Shown piece by piece: positions 1-8,893 of a stretch of 64,000 bases of DNA. Source of the DNA: an uncultured Poribacteria bacterium (GTDB lineage: Bacteria > Poribacteria > WGA-4E > WGA-3G); NCBI GenBank assembly GCA_951828515.1, contig OX639992.1:5558217-5622216 (forward strand), read 5' to 3'. Each line of letters begins with the position of its first letter. Positions within the stretch are counted from its first letter, which is position 1. Below the pieces are notes generated by a model, which worked only from the letters and a program-made list of their open reading frames with translations, had not been told where the DNA came from and ran no database searches. Made by a program: the position numbers and the translations under genes.

Positions 1-581
1 GTGTCCCCGCCTGTATGATGGTGCATCGCATCGGTGGACCGTGGCGCAGCGGGTATAGTCACACGCCATGGCGACTGGAGCGCGCGAAGTCTGGTGGGAC
101 CCTCATGGAAATCAACGCCCACGAAATCGACTTTATGCGCTGGACCTGTGGTGATGTAACCTCTGTCTATGCCACCGGTGGACAATACGGACCAGATAAG
201 AGCGACTATCCAGATGTGGTGCTTGCTTCTTTGCAGTTTGCAAACGGAGCCGTCGGTTTGCTCCATTCCAGTCATGTCTCCGCTGTTGGTGGATATGGTG
301 GACGTGTCGATTGTGAAGGTGGTTCCATCTATTTTCCACAGACTTGGGGAGCGGATGCGACTATTCAGATTAAACCCTTTGAGGGTGAAGGACGACGAAT
401 CAAAATTTCGGATATCAAAGTGCCGCCGCCAGTTCAAGAAGAGATTCGCGTCTTCGTAGACGCAATCCGTAACGACACGCCTCCACCTATCATAGGTTTA
501 GATGGTCGCGCCGCGGCTGAAATCGCATTAGCCGCATACCAATCTGTTGAGAGCGGACACCCCGTCCCGTTACCCCTTTAA
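1..581 (+). CDS. Gfo/Idh/MocA-family oxidoreductase, C-terminal part (5' truncated by window edge)
   Basis: The reading frame is open to the first base of the window (frame starting at base 3), so the true start and the N-terminal Rossmann domain lie upstream. The visible part matches the C-terminal domain of Gfo/Idh/MocA NAD(P)-dependent sugar or inositol dehydrogenases: the conserved NAHEIDFMRW segment (family pattern H-x-x-D-x-x-R-W), then the beta-sheet dimer domain (GAVGLLHSSH), and a C-terminal helix ending in SVESGHPVPLPL, the usual family terminus. These enzymes are cytoplasmic and oxidise or epimerise sugars and cyclitols. It lies just upstream of a mannonate dehydratase-like gene, suggesting carbohydrate catabolism. 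The substrate cannot be read from sequence. A second, complete family member lies at 18679-19731 on the other strand. Confidence 0.85.
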   Translation, partial: VPACMMVHRIGGPWRSGYSHTPWRLERAKSGGTLMEINAHEIDFMRWTCGDVTSVYATGGQYGPDKSDYPDVVLASLQFANGAVGLLHSSHVSAVGGYGGRVDCEGGSIYFPQTWGADATIQIKPFEGEGRRIKISDIKVPPPVQEEIRVFVDAIRNDTPPPIIGLDGRAAAEIALAAYQSVESGHPVPLPL

Positions 582-590
582 TGGCAAATG

Positions 591-680
591 CCGTAGCCTG
601 CAACAACGGCGCAGGCGGATTTAAGAAACGCACGCAAGCGTCTAAACGACCGTTATTTAACCGCAAGGAAAATTAAAAGA
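591..680 (+). repeat. Dispersed leader element, copy 1 (supplies the RBS of the next gene)
   Basis: The element begins with GTAGCCTGCAACAACGGCGC and ends with AACCGCAAGGAAAATTAAAA, one base before the A of the start codon GA-ATG of the following gene. Its AAGGA is the only Shine-Dalgarno-like sequence for that gene. Related copies, in the opposite orientation, lie at 15231-15394, 18499-18610, 21975-22070, 22137-22227 and 57391-57478. Confidence 0.75.
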
Positions 681-1619
681 ATGAAAATTTCAGTCTGGGA
701 TGGTGGACTTTCTGATAGTTATCTCAAACAGGTTACACAGCTCGGGGCAGACTGTATCGACTTCGGAGGTGGTAACGCCTTTCCCGGTGTCGATGAGCAG
801 GGTTACCCGGATTTGGATGAGGTATTGAAAATAAAAAAACGGATCCGTTCCTGGGGACTCGACATCAATCGTGTGACACTTCCGAATATCACAGAAAAGT
901 TCATGCGGGGTCAACCTGATGGCGAACAGGAATTAGAGAACACGTGTAATGCCCTCCGAGTCTTCGCTGAAGCCGGTGTCCCTATTGCACGCCAAAGGTT
1001 TTGGGGTGATACGTTTGACTATCTAATGACCCGCTATTCATCCGTACATAGAGGTGGCTATACCTCCCGTGGTGAAAGCCGCGCCGCGACCGAAAATCCA
1101 CCACCTACACCGACGATGGAAACCCTCGACGAATGGTGGAAACGTTTCACTGAAATCTACGGAGCACTCGTCCCTATCGCCGATGAATACGATATTAAAC
1201 TCGCCATCCATCCATCGGACGTGCCGAATCCTGACACACCGCTCGGTAGTCTCGGTTTCCACCGTGTCACCGATACCTTCCCGAGCAAAAACGTTGGCTA
1301 TCTTTACTGTTGTGGCACTCGGGCGGAAGCCGGAGGTAGTGCGATCGTCCTTGACGAAATCAACAACTACGGACGTAAAGGACGCATCTTTATGGTTCAT
1401 CTACGGAACGTCCGTGGGAGCCTTGCGACAGCAGGAGCGTTCGAGGAAGTTCTGCTTGACGATGGTGATATGAACGCTTTCAAAATCGTCCGTGAACTAC
1501 AAAAAGTCGGATTTGATGGATGCATCAACGCCGATCACATCCCGAAATTGGAAGGCAATGTTGGGTTAGCTTACTCCGTCGGCTATATCAAAGCACTGTT
1601 CGCGGCACTGGCGGCATAA
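681..1619 (+). CDS. Mannonate dehydratase-like (UxuA-type) TIM-barrel enzyme
   Basis: 312 residues with no signal peptide. The pattern follows D-mannonate dehydratase (UxuA) and related xylose isomerase-like TIM barrels: AIHPSDVPNPDTPLGSLG (family HPDDPP region), a small-residue strand ending in YCCGT, MVHLRNVRG (family H-x-R-N-V), an EEVLLDDGDMNAFKIV segment and NADHIPKLEGNVG (family P-D-H). UxuA dehydrates D-mannonate to 2-keto-3-deoxygluconate in hexuronate breakdown. The protein is shorter than E. coli UxuA (about 394 residues) but in the range of compact family members, so another sugar acid may be the substrate. The start is fixed by AAGGA in the repeat just upstream. Its location behind a Gfo/Idh gene and ahead of sulfatase and PhyH genes fits breakdown of acidic or sulfated glycans (inference). 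Confidence 0.75.
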   Translation: MKISVWDGGLSDSYLKQVTQLGADCIDFGGGNAFPGVDEQGYPDLDEVLKIKKRIRSWGLDINRVTLPNITEKFMRGQPDGEQELENTCNALRVFAEAGVPIARQRFWGDTFDYLMTRYSSVHRGGYTSRGESRAATENPPPTPTMETLDEWWKRFTEIYGALVPIADEYDIKLAIHPSDVPNPDTPLGSLGFHRVTDTFPSKNVGYLYCCGTRAEAGGSAIVLDEINNYGRKGRIFMVHLRNVRGSLATAGAFEEVLLDDGDMNAFKIVRELQKVGFDGCINADHIPKLEGNVGLAYSVGYIKALFAALAA

Positions 1620-1632
1620 CTCTATAGGAATC

Positions 1633-1657
1633 GCGAGCTGGAACTCGCTCCTACAAG
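1633..1657 (+). repeat. Palindrome with CCTAC tail
   Basis: Stem GCGAG / CTCGC around the loop CTGGAA, followed by TCCTACAAG. One of a family in this window whose stems differ while the CCTAC tail is kept. Confidence 0.6.
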
Positions 1658-1659
1658 AT

Positions 1660-2682
1660 GTGCATGTGTACACCTTAGATCCCTTAACCCCTCAAAATCA
1701 GGATAAGTGGGATGCCATTCTTCGGGAATGTCCAGATACGACCGCCTTCCAAAGCCTTGCGTGGCGAGATGCCTTAGCGAACGCGTTCAGTCAGCTCATC
1801 CCAACTTATTTACTCATCAATCAAGATGATTCAGTGATAGGTGGGCTGCCTGGCTTCGTTTTTCAACCGATACCGGGCATCCGTCTTTGGCACTCGATGC
1901 CGTGGAATCTGTTTGGTGGTATACATCTTATCGGATCGGGGCAAATAAATCCTGAACCCCTGATAAGGTCCATCGAAACCGAAGCAGCGGCAAAGGGATG
2001 GTGTGAAATCCGTTGGACCCTGACCCCGAATCGTACCGCTACGGATGGCGATTTTTTCGCTGACATGGGCTACTCACGGACTGACCATTTCACACATCTT
2101 TTGAAGACGAAGGGAGATGTTGAATCCCTCTGGCACGCCTATAACAAACGGGTGCGAGGCGCGGTTAGGAAGGCAGAGAAATCGGGTGTGATAGTCACGG
2201 ATACCGACAGCGAAGAGGCTTTATCCACCTTTTACGATATGTATCTTATGACAGTGAAACGGTTAGATGGTACCCCGAAACCGCAGGTACTCATGCGGAC
2301 ACTCCTGCATCGGAAAATCGCCAAACTTGCTATCGCCACACATCGCGGTACCATGATCGCAGGACTGTTCTACCTACGCTTCAACAAGACCGTAACGTTG
2401 TGGTGTGAAGCATCTGTGCCAGCGTTCCTGAAATACCGTCCTAACAACGCTATTTTCCACCACATCATCACACAAGCGTGTCATGAACAATACGAATGGG
2501 TGGATTTCGGCGCATCTCCACCAGAAAATACAGGGTTAATTGCGCATAAGGAACAGTATCGCGCCAGACGTACAGACTTTGCCAGCTACACAAAGGTCGT
2601 TTCGCCCCTGAAAAAGGCGTTGTGGACAAAGAGTGAAGGCGCACTTCGCCAAATTTATACATGGATGCAGAGGAGCGGTTAA
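1660..2682 (+). CDS. GNAT/FemAB-like acyltransferase (BioF2-like domain)
   Basis: 340 residues. The core resembles the double-GNAT fold of FemAB/BioF2-like acyltransferases (Acetyltransf_6): a basic stretch YNKRVRGAVRKAEKSGV near residue 165, a helix with FYDMYLMTVKRL, the strand IAGLFYLRF, and a C-terminal WVDFGASPPENTGLIAHKEQ motif close to the family's D-F-G...G..FK...G pattern. Relatives add amino acids to peptidoglycan precursors or work in exopolysaccharide and lipid biosynthesis. The first in-frame start is GTG at 1660, inside the tail of a palindromic repeat, with no clear Shine-Dalgarno; GTG at 1666 is an alternative. No signal peptide. The acceptor is unknown, and neighbours do not point to peptidoglycan, so glycan or lipid modification is as likely. 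Confidence 0.65.
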   Translation: MHVYTLDPLTPQNQDKWDAILRECPDTTAFQSLAWRDALANAFSQLIPTYLLINQDDSVIGGLPGFVFQPIPGIRLWHSMPWNLFGGIHLIGSGQINPEPLIRSIETEAAAKGWCEIRWTLTPNRTATDGDFFADMGYSRTDHFTHLLKTKGDVESLWHAYNKRVRGAVRKAEKSGVIVTDTDSEEALSTFYDMYLMTVKRLDGTPKPQVLMRTLLHRKIAKLAIATHRGTMIAGLFYLRFNKTVTLWCEASVPAFLKYRPNNAIFHHIITQACHEQYEWVDFGASPPENTGLIAHKEQYRARRTDFASYTKVVSPLKKALWTKSEGALRQIYTWMQRSG

Positions 2683-2690
2683 CAGTTATT

Positions 2691-2815
2691 CGTTCTTAGT
2701 TGTCGGTCACAAGGGGTTCTTGGTAACAATTCACCCCTCTTTAGAATACTCCAAGTTTGCGAAGATTGTTACAAAGTGCTTCTTTAACCGATACCTGATA
2801 ACCGAAGACTGACAC
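2691..2815 (+). repeat. TTGTCGGT/ACCGATA repeat element, copy 1
   Basis: This intergenic segment shares its layout and blocks with 17529-17660: TTGTCGGT near the left end, GTAACAATTCACC, CTCCAAGTT followed by GAAGATTGTTACAAA, then TTAACCGATA and GATAACCGA near the right end. The ends are partly inverted (TCGGTTA against TAACCGA), so it folds back on itself. It encodes no ORF and fills the space before the sulfatase gene. Confidence 0.65.
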
Positions 2816-2824
2816 CTATAAAAA

Positions 2825-4183
2825 ATGGAAACTACTCGTAAACCCAATTTAATCTTCGTTTTCGGCGATCAGCACCGTCAATGTGATGTCGGATGTGCGG
2901 GCAATCCGCAAGTGCAGACTCCAGTGATGGATCAACTCGCACAGGAAGGAATGTTCTTTCCCAATACCTTCACGAACGTCCCGATATGTGTACCAGCGCG
3001 CGGATGTTTGATGACAGGCAAATATCCCTTGAATCACAAAGCCGTCTCCAATGACTTACCGCTCCCTCTGACCAAGACCGGCATCGCGGAAGTATTCAAA
3101 GAAGACGGATACGCCACGGGTTACATCGGTAAATGGCACCTCGGTGGCATGCCGAGAGACAAGTTCATTACACCTGAGATGCGGTTCGGCTTCGATCATT
3201 GGGTCGGCTGGAATTGCCACCACGACTATTTCAATGCCCCATACCACGACTCCGATGGAAATCAGATGCAGATTGACGGCTATGAACCAGAGTTCCAGAC
3301 CGATAAAGCCATTGAATACTGCCGCGATCATGCCGACGCCCCCTTCTGCCTCTATATGAGCTGGGGACCGCCACACAACCCCTATGAACACGTCCCAGAA
3401 CGCTACAAAGCGATGTATCCGCCAGAAGATATCCAATTACGTCCGAACGCGGTAGACACACCCGAAACACGGAAAGATATATCCGGTTATTACGCACATA
3501 TCACGGCTCTGGATGAAAATCTTGGACGTTTGATGACTGCGCTCGACGAAATCGGTATCGCTGACGACACTATCCTCGTCTACACATCTGACCACGGCGA
3601 TATGCTCGGTAGCCATGGACACGTGAGAAAAGAGCGTCCGTGGGACGAATCCAGCCGTATCCCTTTCATGATTCGTTGGCCCCATAGAATTCCAGCAGGT
3701 GTTACCCGCGATACCTTGTTAAGCCTCGTCGATTTCATGCCGTCAATGCTGTCGCTGTGCGATCTGCCAATTCCAGCGGGTGTGGAAGGTATTGACCTTG
3801 CAGAAGCGATGCTCGGTAACACAATTGACGAACCACAATCTGTGCTGCTTGAAGTCCCACTGCACGGGAGCGAAGGTTTCAACTTCGGTATACGCGAGTG
3901 GCGCGGTGTTCGCACGCATCGCTATACTTATGCACGCCACCACGACGGAATAGGGTGGATGCTTTACGACAACGACAACGATCCGTATCAGATGAACAAT
4001 CTCATCGACGATGAAGATTCACAAGACCTCCGCGCCGAACTCGAAGCGGATCTCCAACGGTGGCTAACTCGAATAAACGATCCATGTTTGCCCGGTTTGG
4101 AACACATTCGACAACTCGGGTTATCGGAGTTGTGGAATATCAGCGAACAGCGGTTCGGCGGCAGAAATCCCCGTTGGGCATAA
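2825..4183 (+). CDS. Sulfatase, Cys-type (formylglycine-dependent)
   Basis: 452 residues. The N-terminus has the metal-binding GDQH (Asp15), then the sulfatase signature CVPAR at residues 55-59 inside PICVPARGCLMTGKYP; Cys55 is the residue expected to be oxidised to formylglycine. Further family marks are GKWHLGG, the metal site TSDHGDMLGSHG near residue 255, and KERPWDESSRIPFMIRWP. It hydrolyses sulfate (or related) esters. There is no signal peptide, so this one should act in the cytoplasm unless exported differently; many glycan sulfatases are secreted. The maturing enzyme (FGE) is not in the window. Located with a PhyH dioxygenase and a phosphodiesterase on the same strand. Choline sulfatase-like, iduronate sulfatase-like or phosphonate monoester hydrolase-like specificities cannot be separated by eye. 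Confidence 0.92.
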   Translation: METTRKPNLIFVFGDQHRQCDVGCAGNPQVQTPVMDQLAQEGMFFPNTFTNVPICVPARGCLMTGKYPLNHKAVSNDLPLPLTKTGIAEVFKEDGYATGYIGKWHLGGMPRDKFITPEMRFGFDHWVGWNCHHDYFNAPYHDSDGNQMQIDGYEPEFQTDKAIEYCRDHADAPFCLYMSWGPPHNPYEHVPERYKAMYPPEDIQLRPNAVDTPETRKDISGYYAHITALDENLGRLMTALDEIGIADDTILVYTSDHGDMLGSHGHVRKERPWDESSRIPFMIRWPHRIPAGVTRDTLLSLVDFMPSMLSLCDLPIPAGVEGIDLAEAMLGNTIDEPQSVLLEVPLHGSEGFNFGIREWRGVRTHRYTYARHHDGIGWMLYDNDNDPYQMNNLIDDEDSQDLRAELEADLQRWLTRINDPCLPGLEHIRQLGLSELWNISEQRFGGRNPRWA

Positions 4184-4230
4184 TTTTCTAATTATGCTTT
4201 ATACAAAGATAACATAGGAGATAGCAACCT

Positions 4231-5031
4231 ATGACTGATGAAGAAAAATTTCGATTTGACTTAACTGGATTCCTCGTTCGTCCTGCGATCCTTGAACGCG
4301 ACGAAGTAGATGCAATCGTTGATCAGATCGACCGGATACATCACAACAAAGAATCCTTACCGCCGGAACACCGCGCCGTACCGGGCGGTCCCGCGAGCGT
4401 CCTGATTGATCACCCCAAAGTTCTGGAGGTCCTACATGAAATTATCGGACCTGAGATCCGGTTAGAGCACTGCTACTCCGCCTGGCGCGAAAAAGGGCAG
4501 AGGCACGGTGAACTCCACGGTGGCGGACCACGACAGGCAGATCCGATCTTCGGGTATCGCGTCAACAACGGGCAGATTCACGCTGGAATGGTGCGTGTCG
4601 TCTTTGAACTCACAGATGTTTCTAAAAAGGATGGTGCGACGCACTTTATAGTTGGTAGTCACAAATCCAACTTCCCGATGCATCCTGACCACATGTCGTT
4701 AGAGGAAGGGAAGCGGAGTCCGTTTCTGATGACCTACGAATGCCCTGCTGGCAGTGCAATCTTCTTCACGGAGAACCTGTGTCACGCCGGTCCGGTGTGG
4801 CAACGGGAGACACCGCGTGTGACAGTGCTAAACGCCTACGCACATCTCGCAACACATTGGCACCGTCTACCGATTCCGCCTGAAGTTCTGTCCGCTTTAC
4901 CGCGTGAAAAGCAAGCGTACTTCCGTGAACCGTGGATTGCGGATTTCCGTACGCGCCCGGCAACGAGAAACACGATTGAGCGGTTCCTTAGCAACGACGA
5001 ATCGCCTGTTAATACCGATACCAAGCCGTGA
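4231..5031 (+). CDS. Phytanoyl-CoA dioxygenase (PhyH) family protein
   Basis: 266 residues, no signal peptide. Family fold marks: an N-terminal DLTGFLVRPAIL segment, the iron-binding pair H92-x-E94 (RHGELHGGG; an H-x-E variant of the usual H-x-D), VFELTDVSKKDGATHFIVGSHKSNF (the family's DxxxxxGxxxxxPGSH region), and the distal iron ligand His185 in ENLCHAGPVW followed by Arg for 2-oxoglutarate. PhyH proteins are Fe(II)/2-oxoglutarate oxygenases hydroxylating diverse small molecules; bacterial paralogues often act on natural products or phosphonates. A good Shine-Dalgarno (TAGGAGAT) lies about 8 bases before ATG. It sits between a sulfatase and a phosphodiesterase on the same strand, suggesting joint processing of one compound class. 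A second PhyH is at 52596-53492. Confidence 0.88.
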   Translation: MTDEEKFRFDLTGFLVRPAILERDEVDAIVDQIDRIHHNKESLPPEHRAVPGGPASVLIDHPKVLEVLHEIIGPEIRLEHCYSAWREKGQRHGELHGGGPRQADPIFGYRVNNGQIHAGMVRVVFELTDVSKKDGATHFIVGSHKSNFPMHPDHMSLEEGKRSPFLMTYECPAGSAIFFTENLCHAGPVWQRETPRVTVLNAYAHLATHWHRLPIPPEVLSALPREKQAYFREPWIADFRTRPATRNTIERFLSNDESPVNTDTKP

Positions 5032-5069
5032 TTTAAAATGAACGGTGACCAGATTTTATAGTTAAAAAT

Positions 5070-6443
5070 ATGAAGAAACGGGTCCTTATTATCGGTTGGG
5101 ATTGTGCGGCACCTGAGCTTGTCTTCGAGGCTTTTAAAGCCGACATGCCCAATACACGTCGTCTGATGGAAGAAGGCATCTACGGCGAATTGGAAAGTAC
5201 GATCCCACCGATCACCGTACCAGCGTGGATGTGCATGATGACCAGCCGAGACCCAGGTGAACTCGGTATCTACGGTTTCCGCAACCGCAAGGATTATTCC
5301 TACGACGCACTCACCATCGCCAATTCACACGCCATCAAAGTGCCGACTCTCTGGGATCTGCTCGGGCAGGCAGAAAAGAAATCGGTCGTCTTAGGCGTGC
5401 CACTCACCTATCCGGCAAAGCCGTTTCCGGGCTGGATGGTTACCAGTTTCCTCACACCCAATCTCAATTCACAGTGGACCTTCCCACGGCGACTTACACG
5501 GGAAATTACGCAAGCCGCGAGCGATTACATGATCGACATACCCAATTTTCGGACTGACCGGCGCGCCGAATTGGAGCAACAACTTCTCAAAATGACGACC
5601 GAACGTTTCAAACTCGCACGCTATCTGCTTGAAACAAAGGCCTGGGACCTCTTTACAATGGTTGAAATGGGGTCCGACCGGCTCCACCACGCTTTCTGGC
5701 GATTTTGGGACAAAACACACCGTGCGTATGAGCCGAACTCACCATTCTCAGAGACAATGCGGAATTACTATCGCTCCCTCGATACCGAACTTGGAGAGAC
5801 GTTAGCGTGTGTAGACGAGGACACCACGGTTATGGTCGTCTCCGATCACGGGGCAAAGCGGATGGACGGGGGTATCTGTGTCAATGAATGGCTCCGAAAG
5901 CACGGTTATCTGACGCTGAAAACCGAACCGAGTGAAATTACGCGATGGACACCGGAGATGGTAGATTGGCAGCAAACAAAGGCGTGGGGAGAAGGCGGGT
6001 ATTACGCTCGAATTTTTATAAACGTTGAAGGCAGAGAACCCAACGGGATTGTCAACCCACAAGCGTACGAAAGCGTTCGAGATGAATTGAAGGCACAACT
6101 CGAAGCGATCGTAGATGAGGAGGGAGATAACATCGGCACACGCGTTTTTAAGCCCGAAGAGGTTTACCGGGAATGTCGGAACATCGCTCCTGATCTCATC
6201 GTCTACTTCGGTAACCTTTTTTGGCGTTCAGTCGGAAGCGTCGGATACAACAGCATCTACACCTACGAGAACGATACCGGTCCCGACGACTGCAACCACG
6301 CGGAGATGGGAATTTATATCATAAAACGGAATGGACCGACTCGCGGACACATTTCCCCGAAAAGTCTGTACGATATTGCCCCGACAGTCTTAAACGAGTT
6401 CGGCATTGATATCCCAGCAGCGATGCACGGACACCCGATTTAA
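5070..6443 (+). CDS. Type I phosphodiesterase / alkaline phosphatase-superfamily hydrolase
   Basis: 457 residues. Begins with the metal-site motif IIGWDCAAPE, then PPITVPAWMCMMTS, the region that carries the Thr/Ser nucleophile in nucleotide pyrophosphatase/phosphodiesterases (Pfam Phosphodiest), then MVEMGSDRLHHAFWRFWD and VVSDHGAKRMDGG for the second metal site (family D-H-G). A late HAEMGIYIIKRNGPTRG segment and DIAPTVLNEFGI complete the fold. The family cleaves phosphodiesters or transfers phospho groups; substrate unknown. No signal peptide. The stop overlaps the stop of the convergent peptidase gene (6440) by four bases, leaving no room for a terminator between them. Confidence 0.85.
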   Translation: MKKRVLIIGWDCAAPELVFEAFKADMPNTRRLMEEGIYGELESTIPPITVPAWMCMMTSRDPGELGIYGFRNRKDYSYDALTIANSHAIKVPTLWDLLGQAEKKSVVLGVPLTYPAKPFPGWMVTSFLTPNLNSQWTFPRRLTREITQAASDYMIDIPNFRTDRRAELEQQLLKMTTERFKLARYLLETKAWDLFTMVEMGSDRLHHAFWRFWDKTHRAYEPNSPFSETMRNYYRSLDTELGETLACVDEDTTVMVVSDHGAKRMDGGICVNEWLRKHGYLTLKTEPSEITRWTPEMVDWQQTKAWGEGGYYARIFINVEGREPNGIVNPQAYESVRDELKAQLEAIVDEEGDNIGTRVFKPEEVYRECRNIAPDLIVYFGNLFWRSVGSVGYNSIYTYENDTGPDDCNHAEMGIYIIKRNGPTRGHISPKSLYDIAPTVLNEFGIDIPAAMHGHPI

Positions 6444-7351
6444 GCCGTCACCGCGTTAACAATCGCCTTTGCGACAACTTCCGCCGCGAGAATACCAACC
6501 GCGTTTACACCACCTCCTGTGTGTGATCCTGTGGCAAGAGCAAAAAGTGTATCTCCATCGAACATCGTATGTGCAGGACGAATGGCGCGCGCCATTCCGT
6601 CGTGTGCCATCTCTGCTACTCGATGAACCTCTGCGGGGGAAAGTGTCGCATTTGTAGCCACCACACCGATAGTCGTATTGGTTCCGTGAACTAAATCTGC
6701 GGCCAAGAGTCGTTCCGTGATGTCTACGAAATCACCGTTTTCCTTCCCACCAGCGAGAATCTCACCCGTCCTCGGATGCACAACATTTCCAAGCGCATTC
6801 ACAACCACAATTGCCGCAACAACCAAGCCAGAATCGAGACGCATACATGCCGAGCCGAGACCACCCGGAGAAGACGTAACCCCGGGCACTTTACCGACAG
6901 TAGCACCTGTACCCGCGCCGATAGCACCCATTACTACGGGTTCATCTGTAGCGTTGAGGCACGCCTGATACCCCATCTCTTTATCAGGGCGGACTTTTGC
7001 GTCGCCAACTCCGAGATCAAAGATAACAGCCGCGGGAACAATCGGCACACGCACAGGACCTGCGGGAAAACCGACGTTCTGTTCCTCAAGGTATTGGACG
7101 ATCCCACCTGCCGCCTCTAATCCAAAAGCACTTCCACCTGTCAGGAGGACAGCGTGTGCTTTTTGGACTAAACGTCCCGGACGGAGTGCTTCCGTCTCCC
7201 GTGTGCCGGGTGCGGCACCACGCACATCAACGCCTGCCGTCGCTCCTGCTGGACAGAGGACAACCGTGCACCCTGTTCGGGCAGTTGAATCGGTGGCATG
7301 CCCTACTGTAATATCTGCTATCGCAGTGAGTGTTCGATTTACTGATTCCAT
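6440..7351 (-). CDS. P1 family (S58, DmpA/NylC-like) peptidase
   Basis: 303 residues. Strong match to the L-aminopeptidase DmpA / 6-aminohexanoate-oligomer hydrolase NylC family: ITVGHATD...TGCTVVLCPAGATAGVDVRGAAPGTRETE, LLTGGSAFGLEAAGGIVQYLEEQ, GAIGAGTGATVGK, and near the C-terminus VVATNATLSPAEVHRVAEMA and HTMFDGDTLFALATG. These are Ntn hydrolases made as an inactive chain that cleaves itself before a Ser/Thr nucleophile; the TNATLS segment is the likely cleavage region (inference from family position). Reported activities are D-/L-aminopeptidase, amide and oligomer hydrolysis. It is transcribed towards the phosphodiesterase gene and shares its stop bases. ATG at 7351 lacks a strong Shine-Dalgarno. 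Confidence 0.9.
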   Translation of the reverse strand: MESVNRTLTAIADITVGHATDSTARTGCTVVLCPAGATAGVDVRGAAPGTRETEALRPGRLVQKAHAVLLTGGSAFGLEAAGGIVQYLEEQNVGFPAGPVRVPIVPAAVIFDLGVGDAKVRPDKEMGYQACLNATDEPVVMGAIGAGTGATVGKVPGVTSSPGGLGSACMRLDSGLVVAAIVVVNALGNVVHPRTGEILAGGKENGDFVDITERLLAADLVHGTNTTIGVVATNATLSPAEVHRVAEMAHDGMARAIRPAHTMFDGDTLFALATGSHTGGGVNAVGILAAEVVAKAIVNAVTA

Positions 7352-7523
7352 AATTTACACACTGTTCCGAGTTTCCGAAGATTACTATACCCCAAGCATT
7401 TCTACACAGATGTCCCCCCGGCGGGGCTTTTAAAGATGACAGATACTCATTCCTGTTTCTGTGTCAAGACGACAACACCTTGAATAAAACTGAAAACGTG
7501 GTGAAAATCAGGGTTCCCTTTAT

Positions 7524-7552
7524 TTGATAGTGGTACCTTAGATTACTATAGC
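7524..7552 (+). promoter_or_regulatory. Putative sigma70-type promoter for the DegT gene
   Basis: TTGATA, a 17-base spacer, then TATAGC. It lies in the 333-base divergent spacer between the P1 peptidase and DegT genes and would give a leader of about 125 bases. The rest of the spacer (7352-7684) shows only a short GC hairpin followed by TTTT near 7424-7436 and no ORF. Strength judged by eye only. Confidence 0.35.
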
Positions 7553-7684
7553 GAATTCTGATGAAATCTGCAAGAAGAATGCCATAAACGCTATGATACA
7601 AAAGAGATCAAAAAGGTTGACTAAAAAAGGGAGCATTGCTAAAATCAAAACTATCGATAACGCTGAAACACATAGCAGGGGGAC

Positions 7685-8884
7685 ATGAACATGGCAACCA
7701 AGTTGGCACTTAATGGCGGCGAACCCATTGTCAAGGGGAGTTTAGGGAAGAGTTGGCCCATTTATGACGAAACTGAAGAAAACGCACTTTTAGAGACTTT
7801 GCGGAGCGGCGCGTGGAACCGACGCGAGAAAGTCGATGAAGTCGGTGAAAAGTTTGCGGCGTTTCAGGATGCGAAATACGGGATACCCCTCGCAAATGGT
7901 ACTGTAGCATTACAGTGTGCCCTAAAGGCGGCTGGTATCACCGCGGGGGATGAAGTCATCGTTCCTGCTTTGACCTTCGTGGCAACAGGAACATCAGTTG
8001 TGTGCGTCAATGCGGTGCCAGTCATCGTTGACATCGACCCACTCACTTACAACATCGCACCCGATGCGATTGAAAAAGCAATTACGCCCCGAACGCGGGT
8101 GATTATTCCAGTGCATAACGGCGGCTACCCTGCAGACATGGATGCCATCATGGAGATCGCTGAAAGACGCAATCTCAAAGTGATTGAGGATTGCGCCCAT
8201 GCTCACGGTTCACAATGGCGTGGGAAAGGACTCGGCTCAATCGGACACCTCGGTGCATTCAGTTTCCAGATGGGAAAGACACTCACCTGTGGGGAAGGCG
8301 GAATGGTACTGACGAACGATGAAACCCTCTCGGAAAATGCGCGGCACTTCGCGCAGTTGAATATGCGGATGACCAACTTCCAAGCGACGCTCTTACTGAA
8401 CCAACTGGAACGGTTTGAAGAGCAGGTAGAAACGCGCGAACGGAATATCGCGTATCTCTCCAAAGGCATGGAAGCGATAGACGGACTCCATCCGATCCCG
8501 CGCGATGCGCGCGTCACACGATGGTGTTTCTACTATTGGGATTTCCGGTTTGTATCTGAGGAGTTCGGTGGTGTTTCACGCGATCGGTTCTTAGAAGCAC
8601 TCCGCGCAGAAGGCGTTTCGTGTGGTGTCGGTGCGCATGGTGAACCCATTTACAACGAAGGTCCTTTCGGTAACCCTGAATTGTTTGATCAACTCGGATT
8701 ACCTCGCAAATATCTCGGGGACCAAGCGATTGACTACAGCACGCTCAATTGCCCACAGGCAGAACGAGTCTACAGAGAAGAGGTCTGTAGTTTCACACAT
8801 TCCATGTTTTTAGGGGATACGGACGATATGCAACAGATTTTAGACGCGTTTCAGAAGATTCGGGCGCACGCCGGGAATTTGTAG
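7685..8884 (+). CDS. DegT/DnrJ/EryC1/StrS-family PLP-dependent aminotransferase
   Basis: 399 residues. Classic family marks: the N-terminal LALNGGEPIVKG, FAAFQDAKYGIPLANGTVALQCALKAAGI for cofactor binding, VIEDCAHAHGSQWRGKGLGSIG (Asp pairs with the PLP ring nitrogen), and the Schiff-base lysine Lys198 in FQMGKTLTCGEGG. C-terminal SCGVGAHGEPIY is also typical. These enzymes aminate keto-sugars for surface glycans and antibiotics, or act in cyclitol metabolism; a single gene without sugar-nucleotide partners suggests small-molecule use. Shine-Dalgarno-like AGCAGGGGGA precedes ATG 7685; ATG 7691 is a possible alternative. No signal peptide. Confidence 0.92.
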   Translation: MNMATKLALNGGEPIVKGSLGKSWPIYDETEENALLETLRSGAWNRREKVDEVGEKFAAFQDAKYGIPLANGTVALQCALKAAGITAGDEVIVPALTFVATGTSVVCVNAVPVIVDIDPLTYNIAPDAIEKAITPRTRVIIPVHNGGYPADMDAIMEIAERRNLKVIEDCAHAHGSQWRGKGLGSIGHLGAFSFQMGKTLTCGEGGMVLTNDETLSENARHFAQLNMRMTNFQATLLLNQLERFEEQVETRERNIAYLSKGMEAIDGLHPIPRDARVTRWCFYYWDFRFVSEEFGGVSRDRFLEALRAEGVSCGVGAHGEPIYNEGPFGNPELFDQLGLPRKYLGDQAIDYSTLNCPQAERVYREEVCSFTHSMFLGDTDDMQQILDAFQKIRAHAGNL

Positions 8885-8893
8885 AATAGGCGT

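Noticed and set aside
7424-7436. GC hairpin followed by TTTT as an intrinsic terminator
   Set aside because: Stem is only four base pairs with a tight loop and no gene on the plus strand ends just before it.
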